A stretch of 64,000 nt of DNA from Panagrolaimus kolymaensis. Taxonomy: Eukaryota; Nematoda; Chromadorea; Rhabditida; Panagrolaimidae. Shown in pieces: positions 11,105-23,370 of the stretch. The translations under genes and the position numbers were made by a program. Each line of letters begins with the position of its first letter. Position 1 is the stretch's first letter. The stretch lies in assembly GCA_028622995.1 (NCBI GenBank), contig JAJQJQ010000013.1, forward strand, positions 1,984,001 to 2,048,000, in the 5' to 3' direction. The notes below the pieces were generated by a model. It saw only the letters and a program-made list of their open reading frames with translations, searched no databases and was not told the origin of the DNA.

Positions 11105-14100
11105 ATGCGTTTATATTGTTTATCAAGTTTAATTTCTATTCCACCTCAACCATATAAAATTATTTCATATGAAACTGGTGCGGATGAATTAAATTTATCC
11201 ACAACAAATATTCGTAAAACTCTTAAAAATCTTAAATCCAATGTTTCCAATTCTTTGCCATATAAATTAACTGAAATTTGTATTGGTTATGAATTTGATG
11301 ATAGATATAACCAAAATCAAAATCTTAAGGATTCAGAGCAACAACACTTACAGCTGCTTCCACCTCGAAAGCTTTATGTTATTAAAATTTATCGAGATGA
11401 TTTTGATCCACAAAGTTCTTTAACTTTCAAATTAGTGGTTTGTGTTTTTTGACTTCTTTTTTTTCTTCTTTTGTGTAATAAATATCCTCTTTTTTATTTT
11501 CAGAGAGGAATGGTTAAAAAAATAAATTTAGATGATAAAGGATATGCATTTGATTTATTAATTGCAACTTCAGAAATTAAATTAAAAAAATGTAAAAAAA
11601 TTTATTTTGATACAAAAATTAGAATCCGTTGTGTAAGTTAATTATGTATAAATATTAGAGTTTTTTTTTCTTCTTAAAACTATATATTGACTGACGATAG
11701 ATGGTGTTTAGATTAAAAACACATCCGATCGTGGTCTTATAACTCCTGAGGCAGAAAAAGCTTACAATGATTTTTCAAAACAAATCGAAGAATTTTGTGC
11801 GATCGAAAGTTTGTGTTTTTTTCTTCTAAAAATTTTTTTTCAATTATTTTTTATTTAGAAATAAATGATCCTAATTTATCCATGGAATTGATTCAAGAAA
11901 AAGCATTCGAAAAATTACAACCTTTTAAACTTTCAAATTCAAGTGATATTTCGGTTTTACGAGAAAGATTAAGAAATTTTCAAAGCGCCTTAAATTTGCT
12001 TTGTGATCCCCAAACTGGATGTTATAAAAATATACCCATTAATGAATATGATCCCGAAACAAAGGAATCAAAAATTTGTCGATTCAATCAAAAAGCCATT
12101 TGTTTATTTGAGTTAAAAGAAACCACTTGTGAGTTTGTAATATTTTTGATAATTCAAAGTTAGGAAATTTAGATTCTCAAAAATTTCTACAATAAAAAAT
12201 TTTTTTTTTACTTTAGGGTATGCCAAAGGTCCTCGAGGTCTTTTAAAATCTCATGCATACAAATATCGTGATTGTCAAGTTCTTAATTGGTTAAATGGTA
12301 TAAATATTTTTCTTTCTAGAAACTGTTTCATTTCTTTCTTCCCTTTTTTTTAGTCAAATTAAATGGTATCAACTCTAAAGATTTTTATTTTCAAAGACTA
12401 CGCAAAATAAATTTTGAAGCAATGGATTTATGTTTAACACAAATATATTTGCATCCAATATTTTTAAATATTAATAAAAATCAAATAACCCACATGGAAT
12501 TAAAGAATTGCCAAATTCAAAGTTTAAGTGATGAATTTTTTAATATTTTATCACCAAATCTGGATTATTTAAATTTGGATAACAATGATATTACAAATAT
12601 TTCAAAATCCATTTCAAAATTAATTCAAATGTCAACATTAAATTTGAATGGAAATAAAAATTTATCTAATGATGGAATTCCATGGAATGTTTTACCTTCG
12701 CGAATAGAATATTTTGGTTTAGAAAAAACAAACATATCTCAAATTCCAGAAGAAATTAAAAGACTTACAATCTTAAAATCTTTTAAAGCCAGCAGTAATA
12801 GATTATCCGTAAGTTTAGAAACATTTTTCTTAAACATTCTTCTTTTTTTTCGTATTGGCAAAATAATTCCACATTTTTAGTATATTTATTGGAAAGGTTT
12901 TAGTCCTAAAGTTGAAAACATGTTTATTGAAGGTGGAGATCAACAAATTAATGATATAGAATTAGGTGGCGATGACAGAAATATGCGTTCATTGGAAATT
13001 ACAAATTTTCAATTAAAAGTAAAAATTTTAGTTACTAAAATATTCAGAATATATTTTTGACTCTAATTTCTATTACATTTTTAGAACATTGACCCTATAA
13101 ATTTGCCGAAAAGGCTAGTGATTTTAAATCTATCTTCAAATCATATAGAAAATTTTGTTACCGATAATCTTCAAGACCAACTTCCTCAACTTAAAGAAAT
13201 ATATTTGCAAAATAACAAATTAAAAAAATTTTCATGTTTCAATATTCCTGAAACTTTGAGAGTTATTAATTTAGATAAAAATGAATTGACTTCGATAAGT
13301 GATTTGAATTTTTCTGATATTTGGCATAAATTGGAACTTATATATTCGCCTGAATATGGAAATGATAGAGGACGAGATAGAGGGCCATGGCAATGGAAAT
13401 TAAATATATTATCATTAAAATCAAATAAAATTTCTTACATTTCTCAAAAAGAATTAGCAATAATTAAACCGATATTTAATTCAAAATCAAGCATTTTTAT
13501 GGATGGCAATCAAATTTCTGCACTTCCTAAAGGATTTGAAAAACTTGGCGCACTTAAAATTTTGGGTTTAAGCAAAAATAAATTTAATTTTGATAATGGC
13601 GATCTTACTGAAGCTTTATGGAATCGACTCCCTCTACGAATTCAAACTTTATATTTAACTCGAAATAATCTTCGCTCAATTCCATGTAATTTAAAAAAAT
13701 ATAATATTAAAGAATTACACGTGGATGATTGCAATTTGAATCATATATGTCCATATTTGCATACAAATATTCAAAATTCACAAACAACAATTATTTGGGT
13801 CATAAATATTTCAAAAAATCCTAAAATTAAAAATTTACCTTTTATTCCATCTAAAATTTATCCTATGCCAAAAAAAGAAGACAAAGCCATACCTGGTGAA
13901 GCAGCGCCATTAAATAAAATTCTGGCATCATTTGGTCCTGCTGCATCAACGATAATACTTACAAATAAAGAAAATGCTAATTTTCGTGATCTTTCTCGAA
14001 CAAAATACACTAAAAATGTTTATGAATTTAATGCAGCAGCCAAAATTCAGGATGCCAAATTAAAATGTAAATGTTGTTACGAATGTGCTAAACATACTTT

Positions 14101-15285
14101 AGAACTTTCATTTGAAAATCAAATGGATATAAATATTGACGACGATGAAGAAAAAGTTCAAAAAATTGTAAGGTTTTTAACAAAACAAAAAATATATAAA
14201 AAATAGTTTTATTTGACTATTTATTTATTTTTTTACAGGGTCATAGCTTGATATGTTATTGTTGTGCATCATGTGGTCAAATAACTAATGAACCTTTATT
14301 TGAGCAATATATGGCTATGGATGCTATATTGCAATTTCAAAATGAAGTAATTAAAGCTACATATGTTGTGGAATGTAGTTACCTTATTACAAAATTTTCT
14401 AAAGCTATTTTTTCGGTAAGTTCTTATAGTAACCAATCCATTTGCCTTGGATTAAATAAAATTAAGTTATGGAGAATTTTGTCATCTGCGATCCTATATC
14501 GTCGTGTTTTAAACTAACATTTTCTTGCTGCTTTTTTTTAGCCACCTATTTACTATGAACCCAGTAAATGGAAAACTTTGGTCAAAAGTCGATTGTGTGT
14601 TGGATGCAAGAAGGAATTCTTAAATAAAGTTGACATAGCTTTTGAAGAATTTAATAAAGAAAAACCAAAAAAGAAAAAAATTGTTGAAGAAAATGAAAAC
14701 AATGTTAACGAAGACGACGACACTCCGTCAAAAGCCATGGAAGAACCGCCACGTCGTCGACGAGGACGTCCTCACAAACAACAAGTAACTCAAGATGCTC
14801 TTCAAAATTCCCAACTAGAAAACATTGAAGATGCACCTTCATCACAATCTCAAGCCATTCTAGAACAAACCAAACGTAAACGAGGACGTCCTCGCAAACA
14901 TGAAATCCAACAACCACAAAAGGAGAAACAACAACTTTCTAATCTGAATGAAATAAATGGAGAATATGTAACTGACATGGAAATGGAATGTGACGAGCCA
15001 GGTCATGATTCAAATTTAAGACCTCCTAGATTTCCTCCAGTGGAAAGTTTACTTCATCGTCGCCCAGAGAATTATATTCCATACTATATTCCTGAGCAAA
15101 TAATGCCTATGGATACAACAGAAGATAATATTGTTGCCCCTCCTACTACTATCGAAGGAACAACTCCTGTAGTAGTTGTTAATGATGATCCTAATGCTCC
15201 TCCATCAAGAATAGTATTATTAAATGAATCTGGACAACAACAAGTAGCAGCTTGGCAAAGAGTATTGTTGCCAGATGAATATTAA
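11105..15285 (+). CDS. leucine-rich-repeat protein with C-terminal Cys clusters and two AT-hooks (LRR-1-like)
   Basis: Ten exons: 11105-11434, 11504-11632, 11712-11808, 11859-12128, 12217-12297, 12354-12808, 12881-13018, 13085-14167, 14239-14415 and 14542-15285, all in phase; 1167 residues. The N-terminal ~150 residues could be a PH-like fold. LRRs run from about residue 325 to 750 (LDYLNLDNNDIT, LVILNLSSNHIE, LKILGLSKNKF). Cys groups follow at ~829 (CKCCYEC), ~866 (CYCCASC) and ~939 (CVGC). The acidic/basic tail has AT-hooks RRRGRPHK (~991) and KRGRPRK (~1031). The LRR block followed by a stretch like PLNKILASFG and paired Cys resembles LRR1/LRR-1, a CUL2 substrate receptor acting on chromatin; the AT-hooks would be an addition. 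A nuclear role is likely, orthology is not proven. Confidence 0.78.
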
Positions 15286-15640
15286 TTAGTTCATAAATTA
15301 TGTATTTATTTTTTAAATCTTTTATTTTATTTTTTGCATATACATTATTAATTTATATCTTCTAAATTTTACGTATGTTCGAAGCGAGTAAGTGCAATGC
15401 TGCTTCCATAAAGTTTAAACACTCCATTAAAAATATGTATAAGGCCATAAATATGTATGATCAGATTCATTACCATCAAAATAAAAGAAAGCTTCATAAA
15501 AATGCATCATAATTAATATCCAACTTTTCTTCCATAATGCATATATGTTAATTTTGCTTTTGCTTCTTTTGTTCTCGTTTTCGTTTCTTTTTGTTATTCT
15601 TTGCTTTACAGCATTCATTCGTGCTTCATTTTTGTCAACC

Positions 15641-16268
15641 ATGAAAGTCGTCTACTCTTTTGCTGCTGCTGCTTTGTTTCTTCTCATTTTTATTCTTCTT
15701 CCATCTTTTGTAACTGCTCAACAAGATAAATGCGTTGAATATCATACATGTATTACAAAAAATTATAAAAAAACAAGTAAGTTTCTTTCTTTATAATTTT
15801 TCCTTCCAGTTTTCTTAAAATTTATATATATATTTTTTAGGTTAAAAGTATTTCAATGTTTGTACAGGAGGTGGTTGTGCTGCTTGGAAATGTGTAAAAA
15901 ATGATGTATTTTATTTTGGTTATGGATGTGCTACTGATGCTATGGAAGGCTATACTGTTTGTCATGAATATGGAGAAACTGTATCTGGATGTGGTCCTGC
16001 TGATCCTACTTGTGCGTTAAAAAAAATTGATGTAAGTTATTTTCTTTTTATGAAATAGATTATTTTTTTGTTTCTTCTTCAGGAAACTCCACCATCAAAT
16101 CTTGATAGTTTTAATTGTGCACCTAATGATGGAATGACAAAAATTGGTGGCACTCGATATCCCTTCAATGCTGATGAACTCAATGGAATCTATGAAACAA
16201 CAAAAATGGATGCATTCAAACTTTTTGGAATGATGGTTATTGGATGGATTTTCACGTATGGATGGTAA
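15641..16268 (+). CDS. secreted Cys-rich protein, paralogue 2
   Basis: Exons 15641-15776, 15868-16031 and 16083-16268 encode 161 residues. The signal peptide starts MKVVYSFAAAALFLLIF and ends at about VTAQ. The Cys core (CVEYHTC, GGCAAWKCVKND, FGYGCATD, VCHEYG, SGCGPADPTC) matches the gene at 10455. The last exon has one more Cys, then a hydrophobic ending (LFGMMVIGWIFTYGW) that could act as a membrane or GPI-type tail. No known domain was recognised. AATAAA occurs near 16324. Confidence 0.72.
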
Positions 16269-16977
16269 AGAACTTAATCGACCTGTTTCTTTTTAACTTT
16301 TTATGTATTATGTTATTTGAATGAATAAAAATATGTATTAATATATGTAACTTTTGGAAACTATAAAAATATAAATAATAGCAAGCTATAAAAATATTGG
16401 AATCAAAAAAGGGTCATAAAATAAGAGCAAGAAATGTGATATGTGGGATTATAGTACTTCAGATGGAGAATCGCCCGTCAACATGGATAGATAGGTTCTG
16501 TTCTGAGGAAAGGGATTAAGGAGAAGAAAAGAAGAAAAAATTGAGAGGAAAAAAGAAAAATAAAAAGATTAAAATGGGGGTCAGCAAAACAAAATTCTTA
16601 GAAAACATCAAAAGCTCCCATTGCAAATAGATTACCCATAAATACGATACTAGTAAATTACTATTATCGAACATAATAAAAAAATATTCCTAAAAATAGT
16701 AGAAAAAAACTAATTCTGTTTTTTATTAATAAATTTTGTACTTTGCAAAAATACTATAGAAACAAAATACTTTGTAGGCTTCAATTATTCGATCTCGTTA
16801 AAATGCAATTAAGACTTTATTAATTATTAAATTATCATAGCCGAAAAAAAAGATGACTTTTTGTCATGCATGTAAAAAAAAATTTTTTTTAAATAATTAA
16901 GTTTGTAAAAGTATAAAAATGCAAATAAAATTAGCCAACCATTTTTATTTTTCCTTACAAAGCTTAACATTAAAAAC
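16269..16977. other. intergenic
   Basis: Nothing recognised apart from the poly(A)-type signal near 16324; ordinary AT-rich sequence. Confidence 0.45.
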
Positions 16978-17190
16978 GTTGTTTTATTTATGTCTCTGTT
17001 TATGTTCGAGACACGACTCAAGCTGTATTCTTTCTTGGATTTAATCAAGTTGTTCGAAAACATGCCAAAGAAATTTTATGTGGACAAAAAAATGATCAAA
17101 AAATTATATTTATTAATCATCGTTCCATCAGTCGTTCGGCTCCACCACGAGGAAAACTATATGTTCATCAAAAATCACCGCGAGAAATGA
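16978..17190 (+). pseudogene. orphan last exon of an Srx-like receptor
   Basis: The plus-strand frame reads RCFIYVSVYVRDTTQAVFFL, then FNQVVRKHAKEILCGQK, and closes with TGA at 17188-17190. It closely matches the last exon of the minus-strand receptor at 5919-6188 (CLIYVSIYVRDTTQAVFML). No matching upstream exons were found in the preceding 700 bases, so this is a solitary duplicated exon or the remnant of a lost gene copy. Confidence 0.6.
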
Positions 17191-17668
17191 GACGAAAAAC
17201 GGCTTTTTGAAAACTATTAATTTTTTGATTAGATTTATTTCTACTTTGAGATAATTTCTTTTAAACAAAATTTAAATATTGTTTTTGTTTATTGAAAAAA
17301 ATGTTTGTGAGTTTTATGTCTGTAATTTGAAAGATTGCTAAATTAACAAAGTATAGCTGCTTCCGTGTCGAAACCAAAATTGTTCTGTAATCGTGTCGTG
17401 ACCATATTACTTAGTTTATTTCTTATTTTTGGTCCAGAGATGTAAGAAAAGTTATTTTTTTCCAATTCATAATAATTTATTGAATTAAAAAATACTCTTA
17501 AATTTAATATTGTATAATCATTGGAAAGTAATTATCTTCGCGACGTAGCCATTCTAATAACTTTGTTGTTTTTCTGTAATCTTTTTATAAATTTTTCAAT
17601 AAAAAAACATTTCAAATATGCATCTCTAGCAAGTTTACTAAAACACGAAACAAAATTAACTGTCAGAA
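17191..17668. other. short intergenic gap
   Basis: No feature recognised. The next gene ends here on the minus strand. Confidence 0.4.
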
Positions 17669-20600
17669 CTAAATTTCCTTTTCAAAAACGAACCTAAAAC
17701 CCAAAACCATTATTACTGTAGCCAAACGATGGACATAAAAAAATATTATTGAAAAGATTTCAACTGTTACTCCATTTGGATCTCCAAAAACAATTCTAAA
17801 ATAATTATTTTCTCACAAACTTTAATATATTTTTATTTATAAAATTATCTAACGTGTAATAATTGCTTAAAATAATGTAAGATGTTGCATAAAATGTTTC
17901 AACAAAAGTAACAAAAAACATTCGTTTTTCACCTTTGGAAAGTGCGCAGACAGCTGCATTTCTTTTTGATCGAGATATCGCAAAAATTATGGCAAGAATA
18001 AGCAAAAATAAACAAATTCCGCAAAGAAAAAATGAATAATAAAATTTTATTCTAAAAAAAGTTTAAAATTAATTTTTTTTTCTAAAAAACTATGGTTGAT
18101 TAATTACGAATGATTTCGAATAAATAAAAATAAATCAACAAAAAATTCTCCATAATCCAAAGAAAATATGGAACAAAAAAATGAAAATTCTTTCATTTTA
18201 TAACACTTGGATGGTAAGTAATCAATTGATTCAAGATTTATTATGTTTATTAATAATGTAATTAATATTAAAATCGAGGTAAATAAGATGGTGACGGCCG
18301 TAATTTTAGGTGACCAAATCTAAAATTATTATTAAAGGCTCCTCAAAATTACGATATGTTGGAGTGGGTTGCCATAATTTTTGCTTGCCGGAAAATAAAA
18401 ATTGTGCCAAATTGAAAAAAAAAGTTTTTTGATAGAAAAAAATATTCAAATTTTCCTTTGTTTAAATTTTTTTACCCTATTATATTTTAATGGAAAAGCT
18501 ATAGCTGTAAATCGATTAATGGCTAAAGGCAATAATAAAGCTGAAGTAATTTCCACTGCTCCAACAATAATATAATCATATATTGCCCATAAAAATTTCC
18601 ATTCTTTATAATTATTAAATAAAGAAAACATTGTTAAAATTTCAAGAATTAAAAAAATGATATCATAAAGAAGCATAAAAATGAATAAAATAAAAAAGGA
18701 TGAATTTTTAAAATCAAATTTTTTTCGTATAAAAATTTCAATAAAAAATGAAATAAAAATGGATAAATAAAAAATTCGGGTATAAAATGAAATTTTTTCC
18801 ATAATTATTAAAAATTTATTGGTTAGCAATTCCAAAGCTTCTTGAGATTTTTTATTCTCATCGTCTGCTTCTTCGTCATAGTCGTCTGGCCAAGTATCCA
18901 CCAAAACGTCATATTCCTTTTTTAATTGCATATATCCATAATTTTCACAATTAAACAACAAAGGTAAATAATTACAATATGAATGATAAATTTGAATTTG
19001 TAAATTTAAATAGTTACAATGTAATTTTGCTGCATCGAATGAACACCATTTTAAAATGGGTTTTAAAGAGCAATTTAAATATAATTCAAATTTATTACAA
19101 TAATAATTTTTTGACTTCGACGAAGTGAAGTTAATTCAAAACTTTCACAAGAAGCGTATAGAATTTCATCGAAATAACAAGAAAGTTGAGATTTGGTTAC
19201 TAAAATTTGCATATTTAAAAAAAAGTTTTTAATGGGAGAAAACTTTTAGTCTTTCAACAAAAAATCTTGTCTCGCAATGAAAAATTAAAAATGCTGAAAT
19301 TTTTTTTACCTTTTGATTCTCCAAAGCAAAAAATGTCCCATCTTCTAAAAATAAATTTAATATCTTTTGCAATTTTTAAATCAATATTTAAAATTTCTGA
19401 CAACACTTTCTCTTCTTCACCACATTTTTTGAAAACTTCCACGCTAATACAATTTTTAAGAATTTCAAACTTTTTACATGGATCTTTTGAAAACTTTGGT
19501 TTTTGATAAATTGGATATGAAAAAGATAGCTGTTCAAAATATGTTGGATCATTAAACGAAGTTAAATTATAAATTAAAAAATGTTCTGTGTAACAGTTTA
19601 AAATGATCTGAATAAATATTACAGATTTTTTTAAAAATAATTTTTTTTGTTTTTTAAAGGGGCACTCCCACCTGACTCAAATTTGAGCTTACGACATGTT
19701 TTACCTCCTAGCGCGAATGTTCTTTGTCAAGTCCGTTTCGAAAGCTTTCGAAAAATTTCCAAAGTCTTACAAAGTTTTTTTCAAAGTTTTTCGAAATTTT
19801 TTCGAGTTTTCAAAATCTTTCGAAACCTTTTGAAATGGGCTTGACAAAGGACTTTCGCGCTAGGAGGTAAAACATGTCGTAAGCTCAAATTTGAGTCAGG
19901 TGGGAGTGCCCCTTTAAGAGAGACTCTACGAGTGAATTTAAAGATTTTCGAAGTCGGCGGAACAAATTTTTTTAAAATTTTTTTCTGTTGTTACCAATCG
20001 GTTCTAAAAAATATTTAAAAATTATTGGCGTCAAGCTTTTTCTCAAAAACTGAGCAGAATATGCAAATTCTTTATATTGAAGTTGAAAGCATGTATTAAC
20101 TTCAAAAATTCGGCTAAATTCACCCATGAAGTATAATAATTTGATTTTTATCCAATATTATGTAATAGATTGCGGGCTAATTTATGGTGTATACCATATA
20201 TTTAAGTATTCAATAAAAATGAAGAGAAATTTGCATATTTATTTTTTAAATGGATGCCATTTCTTAACCAAGGTATTTGGGGGACCTAAGAAAAATACCA
20301 TATATCCCCCAAAATCTCCTCTATCGATTCATTAAAAAATTTAAAAAAAAAAGCGGGTCGGTTTTGAGTTTTCCATCACGATGTGCGAGCGACCACCATT
20401 TTTTACGGGGAAAATGGTTTTTTTCACTTTTTTCTTTGTTGAAAACAATATGAACATAATGCCAAAAACGAAAAGAAAAAAGTGAAAAAAACCATTTTCC
20501 CCGTAAAAAATGGTGGTCGCTCGCACATCGTGATGGAAAACTCAAAACCGACCCGCTTTTTTTTTTAAATTTTTTAATGAATCGATAGAGGAGATTTTGG

Positions 20601-21078
20601 GGGATATATGGTATTTTTCTTAGGTCCCCCAAATACCTTGGTTAAGAAATGGCATCCATTTGAAAAATAAATATGCAAATTTCTCTTCATTTTTATTGAA
20701 TACTTAGATATATGGTATACACCATAAATTAGCCCGCAATCTATTACATAATATTGGATAAAAATCAAATTATTATACTTCATGGGTGAATTTAGCCGAA
20801 TTTTTGAAGTTAATACATGCTTTCAACTTCAATATAAAGAATTTGCATATTCTGCTCAGTTTTTGAGAAAAAGCTTGACGCCAATAATTTTTAAATATTT
20901 TTTAGAACCGATTGGTAAAGAAAAATAAAAAATAAAAAAAATTTTGTTCCGCCCGATTTGAATCAGCTCGCAGAACCTCTCTTAAGCCGCCAACCTTTTT
21001 ATCTTTTTCGGAACAATTGTTGCAAGAAGTAACTCCAACAAAAAATAATAGCATCAAAAATATCTGAATGTCAAACAT
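17669..21078 (-). CDS. 7TM receptor (Srv-like) with signal peptide and long Cys-rich ectodomain; one-base frameshift
   Basis: Minus-strand exons: 21078-20995 (signal peptide MFDIQIFLMLLFFVGVTSC), 19607-19310, 19199-18476, 18319-18108, 18051-17821 and 17795-17669. Allowing one missing base they form 558 residues. Residues ~20-250 are Cys-rich (KDPCKKFEILKNC, QLSCYFDEILYASC, NYYCNKFELYLNC, IYHSYCNYLPLLFNC), somewhat like the DUF19/T20D4.11-like secreted domain. An acidic linker leads into seven helices; helix 3 ends LAINRFTAIAFPLKYNRIWS, the hallmark of Srv/Sru-type receptors. The frame slips at a run of six T (19107-19112); seven would restore it. This is either a sequencing error or a young null allele. 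Intron 1 hosts two inverted-repeat elements. Confidence 0.68.
19654..19917. mobile_element. TTAA-flanked MITE with long terminal inverted repeats
   Basis: Both ends carry the same inverted sequence of about 80 bp (AGGGGCACTCCCACCTGACT at the left, mirrored at the right), and TTAA stands at each border (19654-19657, 19914-19917). The middle is built of TTTCGAAA/TTTTCAAAG-type short repeats. TTAA targets are typical of piggyBac-type transposition; no ORF is present, so it would be non-autonomous. Confidence 0.75.
19914..20985. mobile_element. 1.07-kb near-perfect palindrome flanked by TTAA
   Basis: The left border TTAAGAGAG is mirrored at the right (CTCTCTTAA). The inner 19991-20918 is a nearly perfect inverted repeat of two arms of about 460 bp, centred near 20454, so a transcript or single strand would fold into one hairpin. 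TTAA at both ends suggests piggyBac-type movement. It abuts the neighbouring element, sharing TTAA 19914-19917, and both sit in intron 1 of the receptor gene. ORFs inside are mirror shadows. Confidence 0.78.
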
Positions 21079-22232
21079 TTTTCTTAAATTTTTTTTTGTA
21101 TTTAAGTAAATACCAACAAATTTTCTTTTTTTTGGCTGCAAATGAAAAAAAAACGCCACAACAAAAAAAGTAAACATAATTTTCAAAAAATTGTAACAAA
21201 AACAACCTCGTTAATAAAAATAAAAATAATTGTAATTTATTTATAAATAAATGTTTATTTTTGGCTTACTCAAGTATGGCTTCTATGATACCCAGAAAAG
21301 GGATACAAAATTAATTTTATTTTTTTATGTTTATTTGAACTTATCGTGGACTAAGTTAAATTTATAGTAAAAGAGTAAGTTGAGTGGGAAACATTTTGAG
21401 CTAAAACTTATTTAAATTTTTTTTAAATAAATTAATTACAAAGTTCAAAAGGCATCATCGATTAAAAAATATTGATAGATATGTTATTTCAGAGAAATGG
21501 ATATTCATAAAAAAAGCGGACAATATTTAGTCAATAGTTTGCGTTGCTTTTTTTTCGTAACCTAATGCTTTTCGGTTGAATATGTCAAAAATCGATATAT
21601 TTTTTTATTTTTCGCTTATTTATAAATAAAAATATCGTTTTTCTTCTTCTTTTTTGCTTGGCTTTGGTCTATTTTGAAAGTAATGTTTTTCAGGTGAAAG
21701 TTGGCTTTTTTCCCTTTTTTTTGAATATTTTAAATGACTTTTTCTTTTTTTGGATCAAAAAAGTTTCTTTTTAATTTAAATATTAACGAGCTATTAGATT
21801 TGCCCCCCGGTCTCGTTTATAAATTTATGTGTGTTCTATTTTGAGTTATTCAAGTCTCAAATTATTTTCAAATTGAGCCATAAAAATAAACTTTTCAAAA
21901 AAAATAATGGCAGGTATGCAGCAATAAAAAAATTTTAACTTCGTGGCGTAATCTTGGACAAGACATTAAAGAAATTTGTTAAAAAAGTATATTGTAAAAC
22001 AAAAAATCAACTAAAAAAGCAAATTCTATTGGAATTTTTCTTCATCCGAAAAGAAAGTTTCAAAAAAGAAAGACGTGTATCGAAATGCAATTTCAAATAC
22101 CTTTTTTTGCAGCATTTGAAAAAAAGAAAGAAAAGATCATTGTGCAATCATGAACATTAGATTCGATGTTTTTTTCTTCATTTTTTTTATTCATCAAAAA
22201 CGCAAAACTTTTTTGTTCAGAAGAAAAAAGAA
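21079..22232. other. intergenic, upstream of the receptor gene
   Basis: No gene recognised. AT-rich, with isolated features only (CCCCCCGG near 21803). Confidence 0.45.
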
Positions 22233-22657
22233 GTTGTAACCAGGGTTGCACGAAATTGGAAAAATTTCGCTTTCGCGAAAGACGAAATTTTTAAAGTTTA
22301 ATTTCGCGAAATTTCGCGAAAACGAAACGAAACGAAAGTAAAAATTAGTTTTTTTTGTTTGTAGATACTGATATTTTTTTTTCGAAAAAATAATTACTAT
22401 TAATGCTTGAAATATATTATTTTAAATTTCATTAAGCGAACATCAGTTGTTTAACCTTTTTTTGTCTAAAATTTTTCTCAAACATAAAAATTCCCAAAAA
22501 ATGAAAATTTTCAAATTTTTTCTATAATTTTTTATCCAAAAAGAGGTTTCACGAAATTTATTAAAAAATTTCGCGAAACGAAACGAAATTAAAAAAACAC
22601 GCGAAATTTCGCGAAAGCGAAAGACGAAACGAAATTTCGTGCAACCCTGGTTGTAAC
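22233..22657. mobile_element. hAT-like MITE with perfect 8-bp target duplication
   Basis: The element 22241-22649 begins CAGGGTTGCACGAAAT and ends with the mirror image. It is flanked on both sides by GTTGTAAC (22233-22240 and 22650-22657). Eight-base duplications plus CAGGG ends are the hAT signature. The inside is rich in TTTCGCGAAA-type repeats near both ends and has no ORF. Confidence 0.85.
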
Positions 22658-23370
22658 ACACACTTTTTAACCACATAATTTTTTTACGATCTTAAATTTT
22701 TAATGCACTCAGAAAAAAGAAAAATAGATCAAAGAAAAGCGGCGGCAATTTATTGTAACTTTTTTTTGTTCATCGCAACAAACAAACGATTGCTTCTCTT
22801 TTTTTAATGGCATTCGTTGAATTATGTATTGCGCTGCGCGGTTAGAAAAAAAAAGAAGGGATTTTTATTGCTTCGAAAAAATGAAAAAATAAAAAAGAAG
22901 AAAGAAAATGCGCATCGTGGCTGCCGATGGTGAAAAATTTATTTTTTTTGTTTCTTTGTAACTTTTTTATTTGCGCAATAAAAAAATATCTTCGAAAAAA
23001 TTTGCCATCATTTCAACGATTTTTTGTATTCACCCGTAAAAGATTTTCTTTTTTTTTTCTTCAACGATTTGTAAATTTTTGTAACAATAAAATGGAAGTG
23101 GTTTATATTATTCTAAAAAATGACAAACACACAAAAAGGACGACATTGTGCTGCTGCCCATATAAATTTTAATGGGTTTTGTTCACAAAAAAATTGTTTT
23201 TCCTTCTGTCTCTTTCTTTCTTGCCTCTCTCTATTTCTTTGATTGATTTTGTTAGGCAAAATTTTGTTTGGCTGTCTCCAACATTTTTTGTTGTTGAACA
23301 AAACGAACCCAGATCCATAATAAATTATTTGAGTTTCTTTCCTATATAAGAAAAAAATCTCCTATTTTAG

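Noticed and set aside
20126..20783. Mirror-image ORFs inside the 1.07-kb palindrome
   Set aside because: The same peptide appears on both strands because the arms are inverted copies; codon content is not gene-like.
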